The position numbers were made by a program, and so were the translations under genes. A DNA stretch of 64,000 nucleotides from Lepidurus packardi (taxonomy: Eukaryota; Arthropoda; Branchiopoda; Notostraca; Triopsidae), in assembly GCA_023053545.1 (NCBI GenBank), contig JAKZAN010000025.1, forward strand, positions 124,001 through 188,000, written 5' to 3'. Every line of letters begins with the position of its first letter. Within the stretch, counting starts at the first letter, position 1. The notes beneath the pieces are model-generated. The model was not told the origin of the DNA. It ran no database searches and saw nothing but the letters and a program-made list of their open reading frames with translations. Of this stretch, positions 20,320-29,900 are shown piece by piece.

Positions 20320-21125
20320 TATTTTATAACTGCTATCTTTGAATTACTAAACTGAAAAGTTGAAATGGAAAGCTGCCTTCGCGGCCATTGCAGTGGCCTC
20401 AACAGCCGTGCGCTGCTGGTCAGCTAGGGCGGATGTTTTTTTTGTTTTTTAAATACTGTAATCTTAGCATGACATGAGACTCCCGGGTCATTCAATAATC
20501 AAGAAGAATGTGAGCTAGCTAAGGGTATTTTTCCTGTATTTATAGCTGCTATCTTCGAATTTCCAAACGGAAAAGTTGAAAGCTGCCTTCGCGGCCATTG
20601 CAGTGGCCTCAACAGCCGTGCGCTGGTCAGCTAGGGCGGATGTTTTTTTTTGTTTTTTAAATAATCTTAGCATGACATGAGACTCCCGGGTCATTCAATA
20701 ATCAAGAAGAATGTGAGCTAGCTAAGGGTATTTTTCCTGTATTTATAGCTGCTATCTTCGAATTTCCAAACGGAAAAGTTGAAAGCTGCCTTCGCGGCCA
20801 TTGCAGTGGCCTCAACAGCCGTGCGCTGGTCAGCTAGGGCGGATGTTTTTTTTGTTTTTTAAATAATCTTAGCATGACATGAGACTCCCGGGTCATTCAA
20901 TAATCAAGAAGAATGTGAGCTAGCTAAGGGTATTTTTCCTGTATTTATAGCTGCTATCTTCGAATTTCCAAACGGAAAAGTTGAAAGCTGCCTTCGCGGC
21001 CATTGCAGTGGCCTCAACAGCCGTGCGCTGGTCAGCTAGGGCGGATTTTTTTAAAAAAAATAATCTTAGCATGAGATACCGAATTGGTCATTCAATACCA
21101 AAAGAAGAATATCTCAGCTAGTTAA
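20320..21125. repeat. 202/207-bp tandem array, unit 2 (4 copies)
   Basis: The same monomers as 3861-6300 but only four copies, with the same diverged first and last copies. The eight-copy difference within otherwise near-identical units shows fast array length change. Confidence 0.9.
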
Positions 21126-21272
21126 TCTAATATAATGGCTTGGTTTTTAGTTGAAACTAAAAAGAGGTACGAAATTTAGAGGTACGTGAATGTACATTTT
21201 CTCTTAATTTTTAGGAATTTACACTTGTGGTGTATGTGATTTAATATCCGGCATAGAGATGTAAATTTCGTC

Positions 21273-21414
21273 GAATTGCCATCTACAAGGCTTAGCCTAA
21301 GCCTTGTAGATGGCAATTCAGAAGGAGAAATGCAAAACCAACCTCCCAACAAACTTTTCCTAAGCTAAGCCTTAGGAAAAGTTTGTTGGGAGGTTGGTTT
21401 TGCATTTCTCCTTC
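21273..21414. repeat. Double hairpin, unit 2
   Basis: The 22-bp-stem hairpin (21273-21319) and the 44-bp-stem hairpin (21321-21414) are unchanged from unit 1, both arms perfect. A third, G-T-containing hairpin follows at 21545-21578. Confidence 0.8.
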
Positions 21415-21936
21415 ATCACCTCATGGTATACACAGTACAAGAAAACGAGATTGATCGTTTTGAAAATGGTTCGAAATCGTGGAAATAAGCCGTTTGCGCT
21501 TTGGGGATTGATAATCTGGATCTGGAACTCAAGGCTCGACTGAATAGAAAGCCAGATATTTTTATATCTGGTTTTCTATTGAAAGCTAGTTTAATTTCAC
21601 CCTGCTAATGCGAAGCTAAACCATTTTTGGTCCAATCCATTTGGTCAGTGTTTTTGCTTGAGTCGTTGAGACAACACCCTACGTGTCAACACCCTACTTA
21701 CGTGTGAACGTCTTGGTGAACGTCAAGCTCAAGTCGAAGACAAGAAGAACCCAAAAAACAACCAAATTGTGAGTCAAACTCAACTCAATTTTATTTAATT
21801 TATAATTAATATTATCCTATCAAAATTAAGCTTGACTGATTGAAATCGATTTAATCAATTGTCATCAAAGTAAAACCTCAAAGTAAAACTTAATTAGTTA
21901 ATTTGAGTCCGTTATTAACGCATTTCGCATTACGGT
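21415..21936 (+). other. 5' flank of the coiled-coil gene, unit 2
   Basis: The same as 6590-7111 with two substitutions seen (near 21608 and 21861). No decisive promoter motif. Confidence 0.3.
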
Positions 21937-22791
21937 ATGGCTTCAAGTTCAACTTCAAGTCCTGATGTTAATGATGATGACCGTATTGGTCCGTTCTGTG
22001 ATGAAATAGGGATATTAAAGAGTCACTTGAAGACGTTGGATACTTGGACTTCCATTGCCAGGCCGAAACCTTTTTTAAGTAATGGAGTCGTTCTTGAGCT
22101 TCACAATCTTTTTCTGGAGCAGTCTAAAAGAAAGCATGCGAAGCGAAAAGATTTTTTAAGCTGGATCGTGTCTATTTTTTCACTGGAAGTGGAAGGTAGT
22201 TCTAGAACTAGATTGAACGTTAGTGAAGAAAACTTGCTCAGGTCATTAGTTGCACGAGCTAAAAAGCTGAAGATGGGTTTAATCCGCTTGATGAAGATTG
22301 ACACCAGTTGTCCGGGAAAATTAGATACAATCGAAAATTTCAAGAGACAGCCATTCGAATTTTTTAACTGCAGCAGTAATAATAGTACCAGTAGTTGTAC
22401 ACAACCACAAGCATCTGCAGGTAATGGTGGTAGTAGTAAGCTTTCACAGCCGGCTGTGCTAATTGAGGATAATTTTGCTCTGTCTGACTCTGATGCTGAG
22501 TCTTCTTCACAGAGAAGAAACGCGGTTTCTCAGCCTCAGGTTGTTAACCCCTCTTCCCATAGACAGATTCCAAAGCAGGCAATAAGTATAAATCACAATT
22601 GCTCTTACAGGCAAAAGTTTCGCAACTCGTATAAAAAATATTTCGCTTTATGCAAGCGCTTGCAGAACAATGATCGTGAAAAGCAAAAGGCCTGTCAGTT
22701 ACACGCTGTTTTGAGAGGGAAGAATGCGGAACTCATAAAAGCTCACAAAAAAATCAGGGCTTTGGAGAGGAAATTACAGAATGAGACTTAG
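21937..22791 (+). CDS. 284-aa protein with C-terminal coiled coil, unknown family, copy 2
   Basis: Identical to the unit 1 copy except residue 231, Ser here (TCG) and Leu there (TTG), just inside the predicted C-terminal coiled coil (FRN-S-YKKYF). The layout is the same: Ser/Asp-rich start, helical basic middle, Ser/Asn/Gln linker and Lys/Glu/Leu-rich C-terminal helix. Family not recognised. It lies downstream of the three hairpins and upstream of the satellite. Confidence 0.6.
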   Translation: MASSSTSSPDVNDDDRIGPFCDEIGILKSHLKTLDTWTSIARPKPFLSNGVVLELHNLFLEQSKRKHAKRKDFLSWIVSIFSLEVEGSSRTRLNVSEENLLRSLVARAKKLKMGLIRLMKIDTSCPGKLDTIENFKRQPFEFFNCSSNNSTSSCTQPQASAGNGGSSKLSQPAVLIEDNFALSDSDAESSSQRRNAVSQPQVVNPSSHRQIPKQAISINHNCSYRQKFRNSYKKYFALCKRLQNNDREKQKACQLHAVLRGKNAELIKAHKKIRALERKLQNET

Positions 22792-22793
22792 GT

Positions 22794-22967
22794 ATGGACA
22801 CCGTGAACGGTGAACATACCCGTTTCTATGTTAAGTATATTCAAGATGCTTTTCGCGATGAACAAGACATTGTCAATGATCCTAGGTTTTCTGATTACCT
22901 GGACGATAAAATTCATACCCAGCCCCTCATTGAACTTTACAAAAATGACAAAATTAGACTACATTGA
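22794..22967 (+). CDS. 57-aa ORF downstream of the coiled-coil gene, copy 2
   Basis: Identical to 7969-8142, again starting 2 nt after the TAG of the 284-aa ORF and ending in codons that resemble the satellite monomer. The preserved stop-restart layout is the only support beyond base composition. Confidence 0.4.
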   Translation: MDTVNGEHTRFYVKYIQDAFRDEQDIVNDPRFSDYLDDKIHTQPLIELYKNDKIRLH

Positions 22968-23009
22968 CTGTTCTTTCGATTTCGATTGACGTTTCTGCTG
23001 CTTGAGCTT

Positions 23010-25517
23010 GATAAAAACGACAAAATTAGATTGCCTTAACTGTGCTTTCTTCAAATGTCGAAATTTCGTTTATATCTATGTATTGATTTCGCGTACTTTA
23101 AATGCCTTTCGGTTTTTTGAATGCAAATAATATAATATAATAATTGATAAAAACGACAAAATTAGATTGCCTTAACTGTGCTTTCTTCAAATGTCGAAAT
23201 TTCGTTTTTTGCATGCAAATAATATAATATAATAATTGATAAAAACGACAAAATTAGATTGCCTTAACTGTGCTTTCTTCAAATGTCGAAATTTCGTTTT
23301 TTGCATGCAAATAATATAATATAATAATTGATAAAAACGACAAAATTAGATTGCCTTAACTGTGCTTTCTTCAAATGTCGAAATTTCGTTTTTTGCATGC
23401 AAATAATATAATATAATAATTGATAAAAACGACAAAATTAGATTGCCTTAACTGTGCTTTCTTCAAATGTCGAAATTTCGTTTTTTGCATGCAAATAATA
23501 TAATATAATAATTGATAAAAACGACAAAATTAGATTGCCTTAACTGTGCTTTCTTCAAATGTCGAAATTTCGTTTTTTGCATGCAAATAATATAATATAA
23601 TAATTGATAAAAACGACAAAATTAGATTGCCTTAACTGTGCTTTCTTCAAATGTCGAAATTTCGTTTTTTGCATGCAAATAATATAATATAATAATTGAT
23701 AAAAACGACAAAATTAGATTGCCTTAACTGTGCTTTCTTCAAATGTCGAAATTTCGTTTTTTGCATGCAAATAATATAATATAATAATTGATAAAAACGA
23801 CAAAATTAGATTGCCTTAACTGTGCTTTCTTCAAATGTCGAAATTTCGTTTATATCTATGTATTGATTTCGCGTACTTTAAATGCCTTTCGGTTTTTTGA
23901 ATGCAAATAATATAATATAATAATTGATAAAAACGACAAAATTAGATTGCCTTAACTGTGCTTTCTTCAAATGTCGAAATTTCGTTTTTTGCATGCAAAT
24001 AATATAATATAATAATTGATAAAAACGACAAAATTAGATTGCCTTAACTGTGCTTTCTTCAAATGTCGAAATTTCGTTTTTTGCATGCAAATAATATAAT
24101 ATAATAATTGATAAAAACGACAAAATTAGATTGCCTTAACTGTGCTTTCTTCAAATGTCGAAATTTCGTTTTTTGCATGCAAATAATATAATATAATAAT
24201 TGATAAAAACGACAAAATTAGATTGCCTTAACTGTGCTTTCTTCAAATGTCGAAATTTCGTTTTTTGCATGCAAATAATATAATATAATAATTGATAAAA
24301 ACGACAAAATTAGATTGCCTTAACTGTGCTTTCTTCAAATGTCGAAATTTCGTTTTTTGCATGCAAATAATATAATATAATAATTGATAAAAACGACAAA
24401 ATTAGATTGCCTTAACTGTGCTTTCTTCAAATGTCGAAATTTCGTTTTTTGCATGCAAATAATATAATATAATAATTGATAAAAACGACAAAATTAGATT
24501 GCCTTAACTGTGCTTTCTTCAAATGTCGAAATTTCGTTTATATCTATGTATTGATTTCGCGTACTTTAAATGCCTTTCGGTTTTTTGCATGCAAATAATA
24601 TAATATAATAATTGATAAAAACGACAAAATTAGATTGCCTTAACTGTGCTTTCTTCAAATGTCGAAATTTCGTTTTTTGCATGCAAATAATATAATATAA
24701 TAATTGATAAAAACGACAAAATTAGATTGCCTTAACTGTGCTTTCTTCAAATGTCGAAATTTCGTTTTTTGCATGCAAATAATATAATATAATAATTGAT
24801 AAAAACGACAAAATTAGATTGCCTTAACTGTGCTTTCTTCAAATGTCGAAATTTCGTTTTTTGCATGCAAATAATATAATATAATAATTGATAAAAACGA
24901 CAAAATTAGATTGCCTTAACTGTGCTTTCTTCAAATGTCGAAATTTCGTTTTTTGCATGCAAATAATATAATATAATAATTGATAAAAACGACAAAATTA
25001 GATTGCCTTAACTGTGCTTTCTTCAAATGTCGAAATTTCGTTTATATCTATGTATTGATTTCGCGTACTTTAAATGCCTTTCGGTTTTTTGCATGCAAAT
25101 AATATAATATAATAATTGATAAAAACGACAAAATTAGATTGCCTTAACTGTGCTTTCTTCAAATGTCGAAATTTCGTTTTTTGCATGCAAATAATATAAT
25201 ATAATAATTGATAAAAACGACAAAATTAGATTGCCTTAACTGTGCTTTCTTCAAATGTCGAAATTTCGTTTTTTGCATGCAAATAATATAATATAATAAT
25301 TGATAAAAACGACAAAATTAGATTGCCTTAACTGTGCTTTCTTCAAATGTCGAAATTTCGTTTTTTGCATGCAAATAATATAATATAATAATTGATAAAA
25401 ACGACAAAATTAGATTGCCTTAACTGTGCTTTCTTCAAATGTCGAAATTTCGTTTATATCTATGTATTGATTTCGCGTACTTTAAATGCCTTTCGGTTTT
25501 TTGCATGCAAATAATAT
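23010..25517. repeat. 92/136-bp satellite array, unit 2, part left of retrotransposon A1
   Basis: The same monomers as in unit 1, with five 136-bp copies (near 23040, 23850, 24530, 25040 and 25450). The array is cut at ...AATAATAT by the family A1 insertion, and its last four bases ATAT are repeated at 33791 as the target duplication. Confidence 0.95.
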
Positions 25518-25923
25518 TGTCACGTCTAAATCTGACAGGGCATCAAATCTGTCAGGAATTAGAGTAGTTCGAGAAAGGTGGATTTACAGAACTGTATTCG
25601 GGAAGATTACAGGGGTAAAGCTAGGTGGACGAAAACACTACATGCAAAACAGAGGACTACTACCTAACACACTACTAGGAGAGTCTACCCTCTTACGCTC
25701 CCACTAACGGACTACTGACTTGTACTGCCACTCTCTAACCAACTGACTTGGTTAAGTGGAAACATCATCCTCACTCTCAGGGATCCATCCTGCCTGGTGT
25801 ATCCGTACAGGACGCGTAATCCGGTACACAGGCGGATGGATCCTCTGATGTTACGCTGATCTTAACTAAATAAGCAAAGCGAAGCGTGAGAAAAAGCAAG
25901 CAATGCGAAATACAGCCGTGACA
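25518..25923 (-). repeat. A1 3' LTR
   Basis: 406 bp, TGTCACG...CGTGACA ends. It includes a 63-bp imperfect palindrome at 25781-25843 (GGATCCATCC ... GGATGGATCC) that would fold strongly in RNA. Confidence 0.95.
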
Positions 25924-25938
25924 TTACCCCCGGCCCGC
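25924..25938 (-). other. A1 polypurine tract
   Basis: On the minus strand GCGGGCCGGGGGTAA directly precedes the 3' LTR, the expected plus-strand primer position. Confidence 0.6.
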
Positions 25939-26168
25939 TTTCGAACGTCCCGGTCGAAACAAGCGGACCACGCGTCGATAGCGCTATCTAGAGGCAATGC
26001 CAGGCGAAATTTAATGACAAGCTTGCAAGCACATGGTTAAAATCAGCAAGCGTACACACCTAATAGTTGATAACTACTGGTTAAACACTAGACTAAACCG
26101 TGGATACTTTGGGGTAACTGGTACTGAGGGGAACAAGTACGACACTACCACTACACTGATTGTCTTGA

Positions 26169-26855
26169 TTACTGGTCGGCGGTTCCCTCCATGGTCAGCG
26201 GGAGTACGCCTCCATGGTCACGCATCCTTACTTCTATGGCTCGCACACGTCGCACAAGTGCGTCGATGTTGTAGCTGGGTCTGCCCAAGGCGGCTGGCTC
26301 ATGGAGCCGTAAGGTTGCCTCCAATTGCTCGATCCGTGTCAGGAGCGCTTGGTCACGTCCAGCGGTTACTCGCCATAGGCACCAACTCAGGATGGCGACG
26401 ATCACTAGTATTACCACGGTAAACGACCCGGAGATGGTTATCGAGGGATAGCTGATATCGCCCCATACGCCGGGATCTTCCTCGAAGAGATTTCTGCGCT
26501 GCTTGGCTGCTTTCTGGAAGGTATCCCACGTAGTTCTCCAGCTGGCGGCTACGTCACCACTCTCCTTCTCCAAGGTTTTAATGTGATCTACTATTTTCGG
26601 GTCTACCCAGGTAAGGTTGGCCGTGGGCAGGTGTGGTTGGGTCAGGTTAGTTGGAAAAGCGGACAAAGACCAAGCCGGCATGCGTGAGGTGATATTGGAC
26701 TGCCCAAAAGAGTCCAAGGAAGCGGCTAAAATCCACTCCGGGCTGATGGCCACACATGCTACGGGAACTTCGAGAATTCCCATCCCCTGAATTTTTATAG
26801 TTTTGGTCTTCCCTTCCCCATTCCCTTTTAGGTTTGGGTGGCAAGCAATTGTCAC
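26169..26855 (-). pseudogene. A1 envelope-like remnant (3' part)
   Basis: This 228-codon ORF lies after pol. It has three N-glycosylation-type sites (NIT, NLT, NLT) in the first half, a hydrophobic segment near residues 142-163 that reads as a membrane anchor, and a roughly 65-residue Arg/Leu/Glu-rich tail with heptad-like spacing. Position after pol plus anchor plus tail is the layout of envelope C-termini in gypsy-type errantiviruses. The whole N-terminal surface part is missing, so I treat it as a fragment. The pol-env junction is replaced by tandem TAATGGCC units at about 26856-26910. Confidence 0.5.
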
Positions 26856-26995
26856 TCTAATGGCCTAATGGCCTAATAGCCTAATGGCCTAATGGTCTAA
26901 TAACCTCTAATGTCACTCTAAAGGTGCCGGTACACTGGGGTGGGCGCGGCCGACTCCCCTTTTTCCCCAAGCGCCTTCTCGCCCCTCCTCCTTTC
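26856..26995. repeat. Decamer repeats and filler at the A1 pol-env junction
   Basis: About five imperfect TAATGGCC-type decamers followed by GC-rich filler. A2 has unrelated sequence between the same shared borders, so the two copies lost this region differently. Confidence 0.55.
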
Positions 26996-29900
26996 CTATA
27001 CCTCGTCGTCATCGCACCCATAGAACCTGACTTTCCCCTTATTCCTTTGAGATCGTCGTAATCCCACCGGCTCATCCGGGCGGGCACTATACGTTACACT
27101 CTCCGTAACGCGAGCCTCAGGCTCAGGAGGGTGTACGTTGTCAGTCTCGGTCGCTTGGTGGGAACGCAAGTCAGCAGGTTCTATCGCCAACTCGCTAGCT
27201 TCTCCCGATACCTCGAGTGTCCGATTGCGCACTTCGAGATCTCGCTCCTCTCCCAACTTGACGAACAAAGTTGGTTCGTCGAAGTCGTTAACCCTGTCCA
27301 CAAAGGGTTTGAGGCGCGAAATGTGGACTATGTCGGATTTCCGCCTTTTTACCCCCTGGACCTCGTAATCTACGGGAGACGTCCTACGGAGAATCTTATA
27401 TGGGCCAAAGAAGCGATGGAGAAGTTTTTCCGACTTCCCCACTTTCCGAACCGGAGTATAAACCCATACAACATCCCCTACATCGTAGAAACGCTCCTCG
27501 TGAGATTCGTCATAGCGCTCCTTTTGTTTTGCCTGCACTTTACCCAGGCGTTGTCTTACCGCGCTAAAAGCTTCTGCGATACGACTTGCCATTTGACCCG
27601 CTCTGCTTATGTCAGCGGAATCTTCCATCTCGTCTACCTCGGCATTGGCACCCATCGCCACATCGAGGGGGAGTTTTGGCTCCCTCCCGTAGAGGAGATA
27701 GAATGGGGAGTACCCGGTGGACTCCTGCCTCGCCGTATTGTACGCGAAGGTCACAGCGTCTAAACAATCATCCCAATCACGATGGTTGCTGCTTACGTAC
27801 ATCGAAAGCATGTCCGCTAGCGTGTGATTGAGACGCTCGGTTAAGCCGTTACATTGGGGATGGTAGGCCGTAGTCGTAGCGTGATTAGTTTGAAGAATCC
27901 TAATCAACTCCTCAGTAAACTCGGCTGTAAAGCAGGTACCTCTATCGCTTATCAAAGTCTCCGGTGCCCCATGTCTCAACACGAGTTGTTGCACGAAGAA
28001 TTTGGCAACTTCCTCGGCCGAAGCTGATGGGACAGCCTTGGTCTCAGCCCACTTCGTTAGATAGTCGACTGCTACAATAATGTGCTTGTTACCGCGCGGG
28101 GTCTCGGGGAACGCGCCAAGTAGATCAATCCCGACTTTCTCGAAAGGCCTGTCAACCTTGATCGGGACCATTAGCCCTTTCTTTTTCGTCGCTTCTCCTT
28201 TCCGGGTTTGACAATCCGTACAGGAGGCGACGTAACGAGCTACTTCCGTGATCATTTTAGGCCAATAGTACCTTTTGCTGATCTTGTCCCAGGTTCTTTT
28301 GAGACCTAAATGACCAGCAGTGACGTCGTCATGACAGGCGTACAAAACCTCCCTTTTCAGAGAAGCAGGTACGCAGAGCCTTAGGCGACATTCGCCGTTT
28401 CTCACTAAAATCCGAAAAAGTTTTCCCTCCTTCATCGTGTATTGCACGACTTGGCGCCTCTGTACGGCCCGCGGATTAAGTGTTTCCAAGATGGCAATAA
28501 GCTTTGCCCATCTCGGATCTGAACGTTGTTCTTGTTCCACATCAGCTAAACGAGTATCAACTGCTTGGACACCAATCCCGAACACTACCGGGCCGTTGTC
28601 GTCGCCTTCTCCAGCTGGGGGGTCAACGGGGTTGCGTGACAGAGGGTCAGCATCATTATGAACCCTCCCACTCCGATGTACGATTTGAAACTCGTATTCC
28701 ATCAGAGCGAGGGCCCACCTAGCTAACCGCCCTGTGGACTCCCGTTTGGTCATTAGCCAACACAATGCGTGATGGTCTGTGACAGCTTTAAAAGGTTTAC
28801 CCCAAACATACGGCCTAAATTTCTTTACGGCCCATACGAGAGCTAAGCATTCTTTCTCGGTGGTGGAATAATTCCGTTCACTTTTATTAAGGAGCCGGCT
28901 CGCATAAGCGATAACCCGCTCTTCGCCATCTTGGCGCTGTGCCAGAACCGCTCCTATGCCAAAATCACATGCGTCAGGATGGATCTCAAATTCACCATCC
29001 AACTCAGGGTGAGCTAGAATAGGCGCCGAAACAAGAGCTTGCTTGAGGTCTTCAAAAGCAGACTGTTGCTCGACACCCCATACAAATGGTGTATTTAATT
29101 TCGTAAGCCTTGAGAGAGGTTCGGCCCTAGCTGAAAAATCTTTCACGAATTTTCTGTAGTACGAGCATAGGCTCGTGAAACTACGAACCGCCGTAAGATT
29201 TGCCGGCGTTGGAAAATCCGTGACAGCTGTTAATTTACCGTCATCCGGCCTAATACCCTCCCGGTCCACTATGTGTCCAAGCACCTGAACAGTTTCGCAG
29301 CCAAAGCGACATTTGCTAGGTTTTAGCTTCAACCCTGCTTTACCTAAGCATGCCAAAATGGCGTCAACATCTACCACATGCTTCTCGAAAGTTTTGGAGA
29401 AAATCACCACATCGTCTAGATAGATTAGACAAATTTGCCACTTGAAACCTGCTAAGATAACGTCCATCATCCTTTGAAAGGTGGCCGGTGCGTTACAAAG
29501 CCCAAATGGCATTTTCGTGAATTGGTATAGGCCATCCGGTGTTATGAATGCCGTTTTCTCCCTATCTTCCTCCCTTACTCCTACTTGCCAGTAACCTGAC
29601 ATGAGGTCTAAAGTGCTGAAGAATTTCGAACCTTGCATGGAGTCCAAGGCATCATCCGTCCTGGGCAAAGGATAAACGTCCTTGATCGTGACGGAATTTA
29701 GCCTCCGGTAGTCAACGCAAAAGCGCCAAGTACCGTCTTTCTTCTTTACCAAAACTACGGGGGAAGACCATGGACTGCTTGATGGTTCTACCACCCCTGC
29801 CTCTATCATTTCTTCCACCTGCTGCCTAATCAGCTCTTTTTCCCTGTAGGCGCTCCGGTAGGGAACCTGCGAAACGGGATTTGCGTTACCCGTATCTATT

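Noticed and set aside
26033-26422. 129-codon plus-strand ORF and other plus-strand ORFs across A1 and A2
   Set aside because: Antisense shadows of the env remnant, pol and gag.
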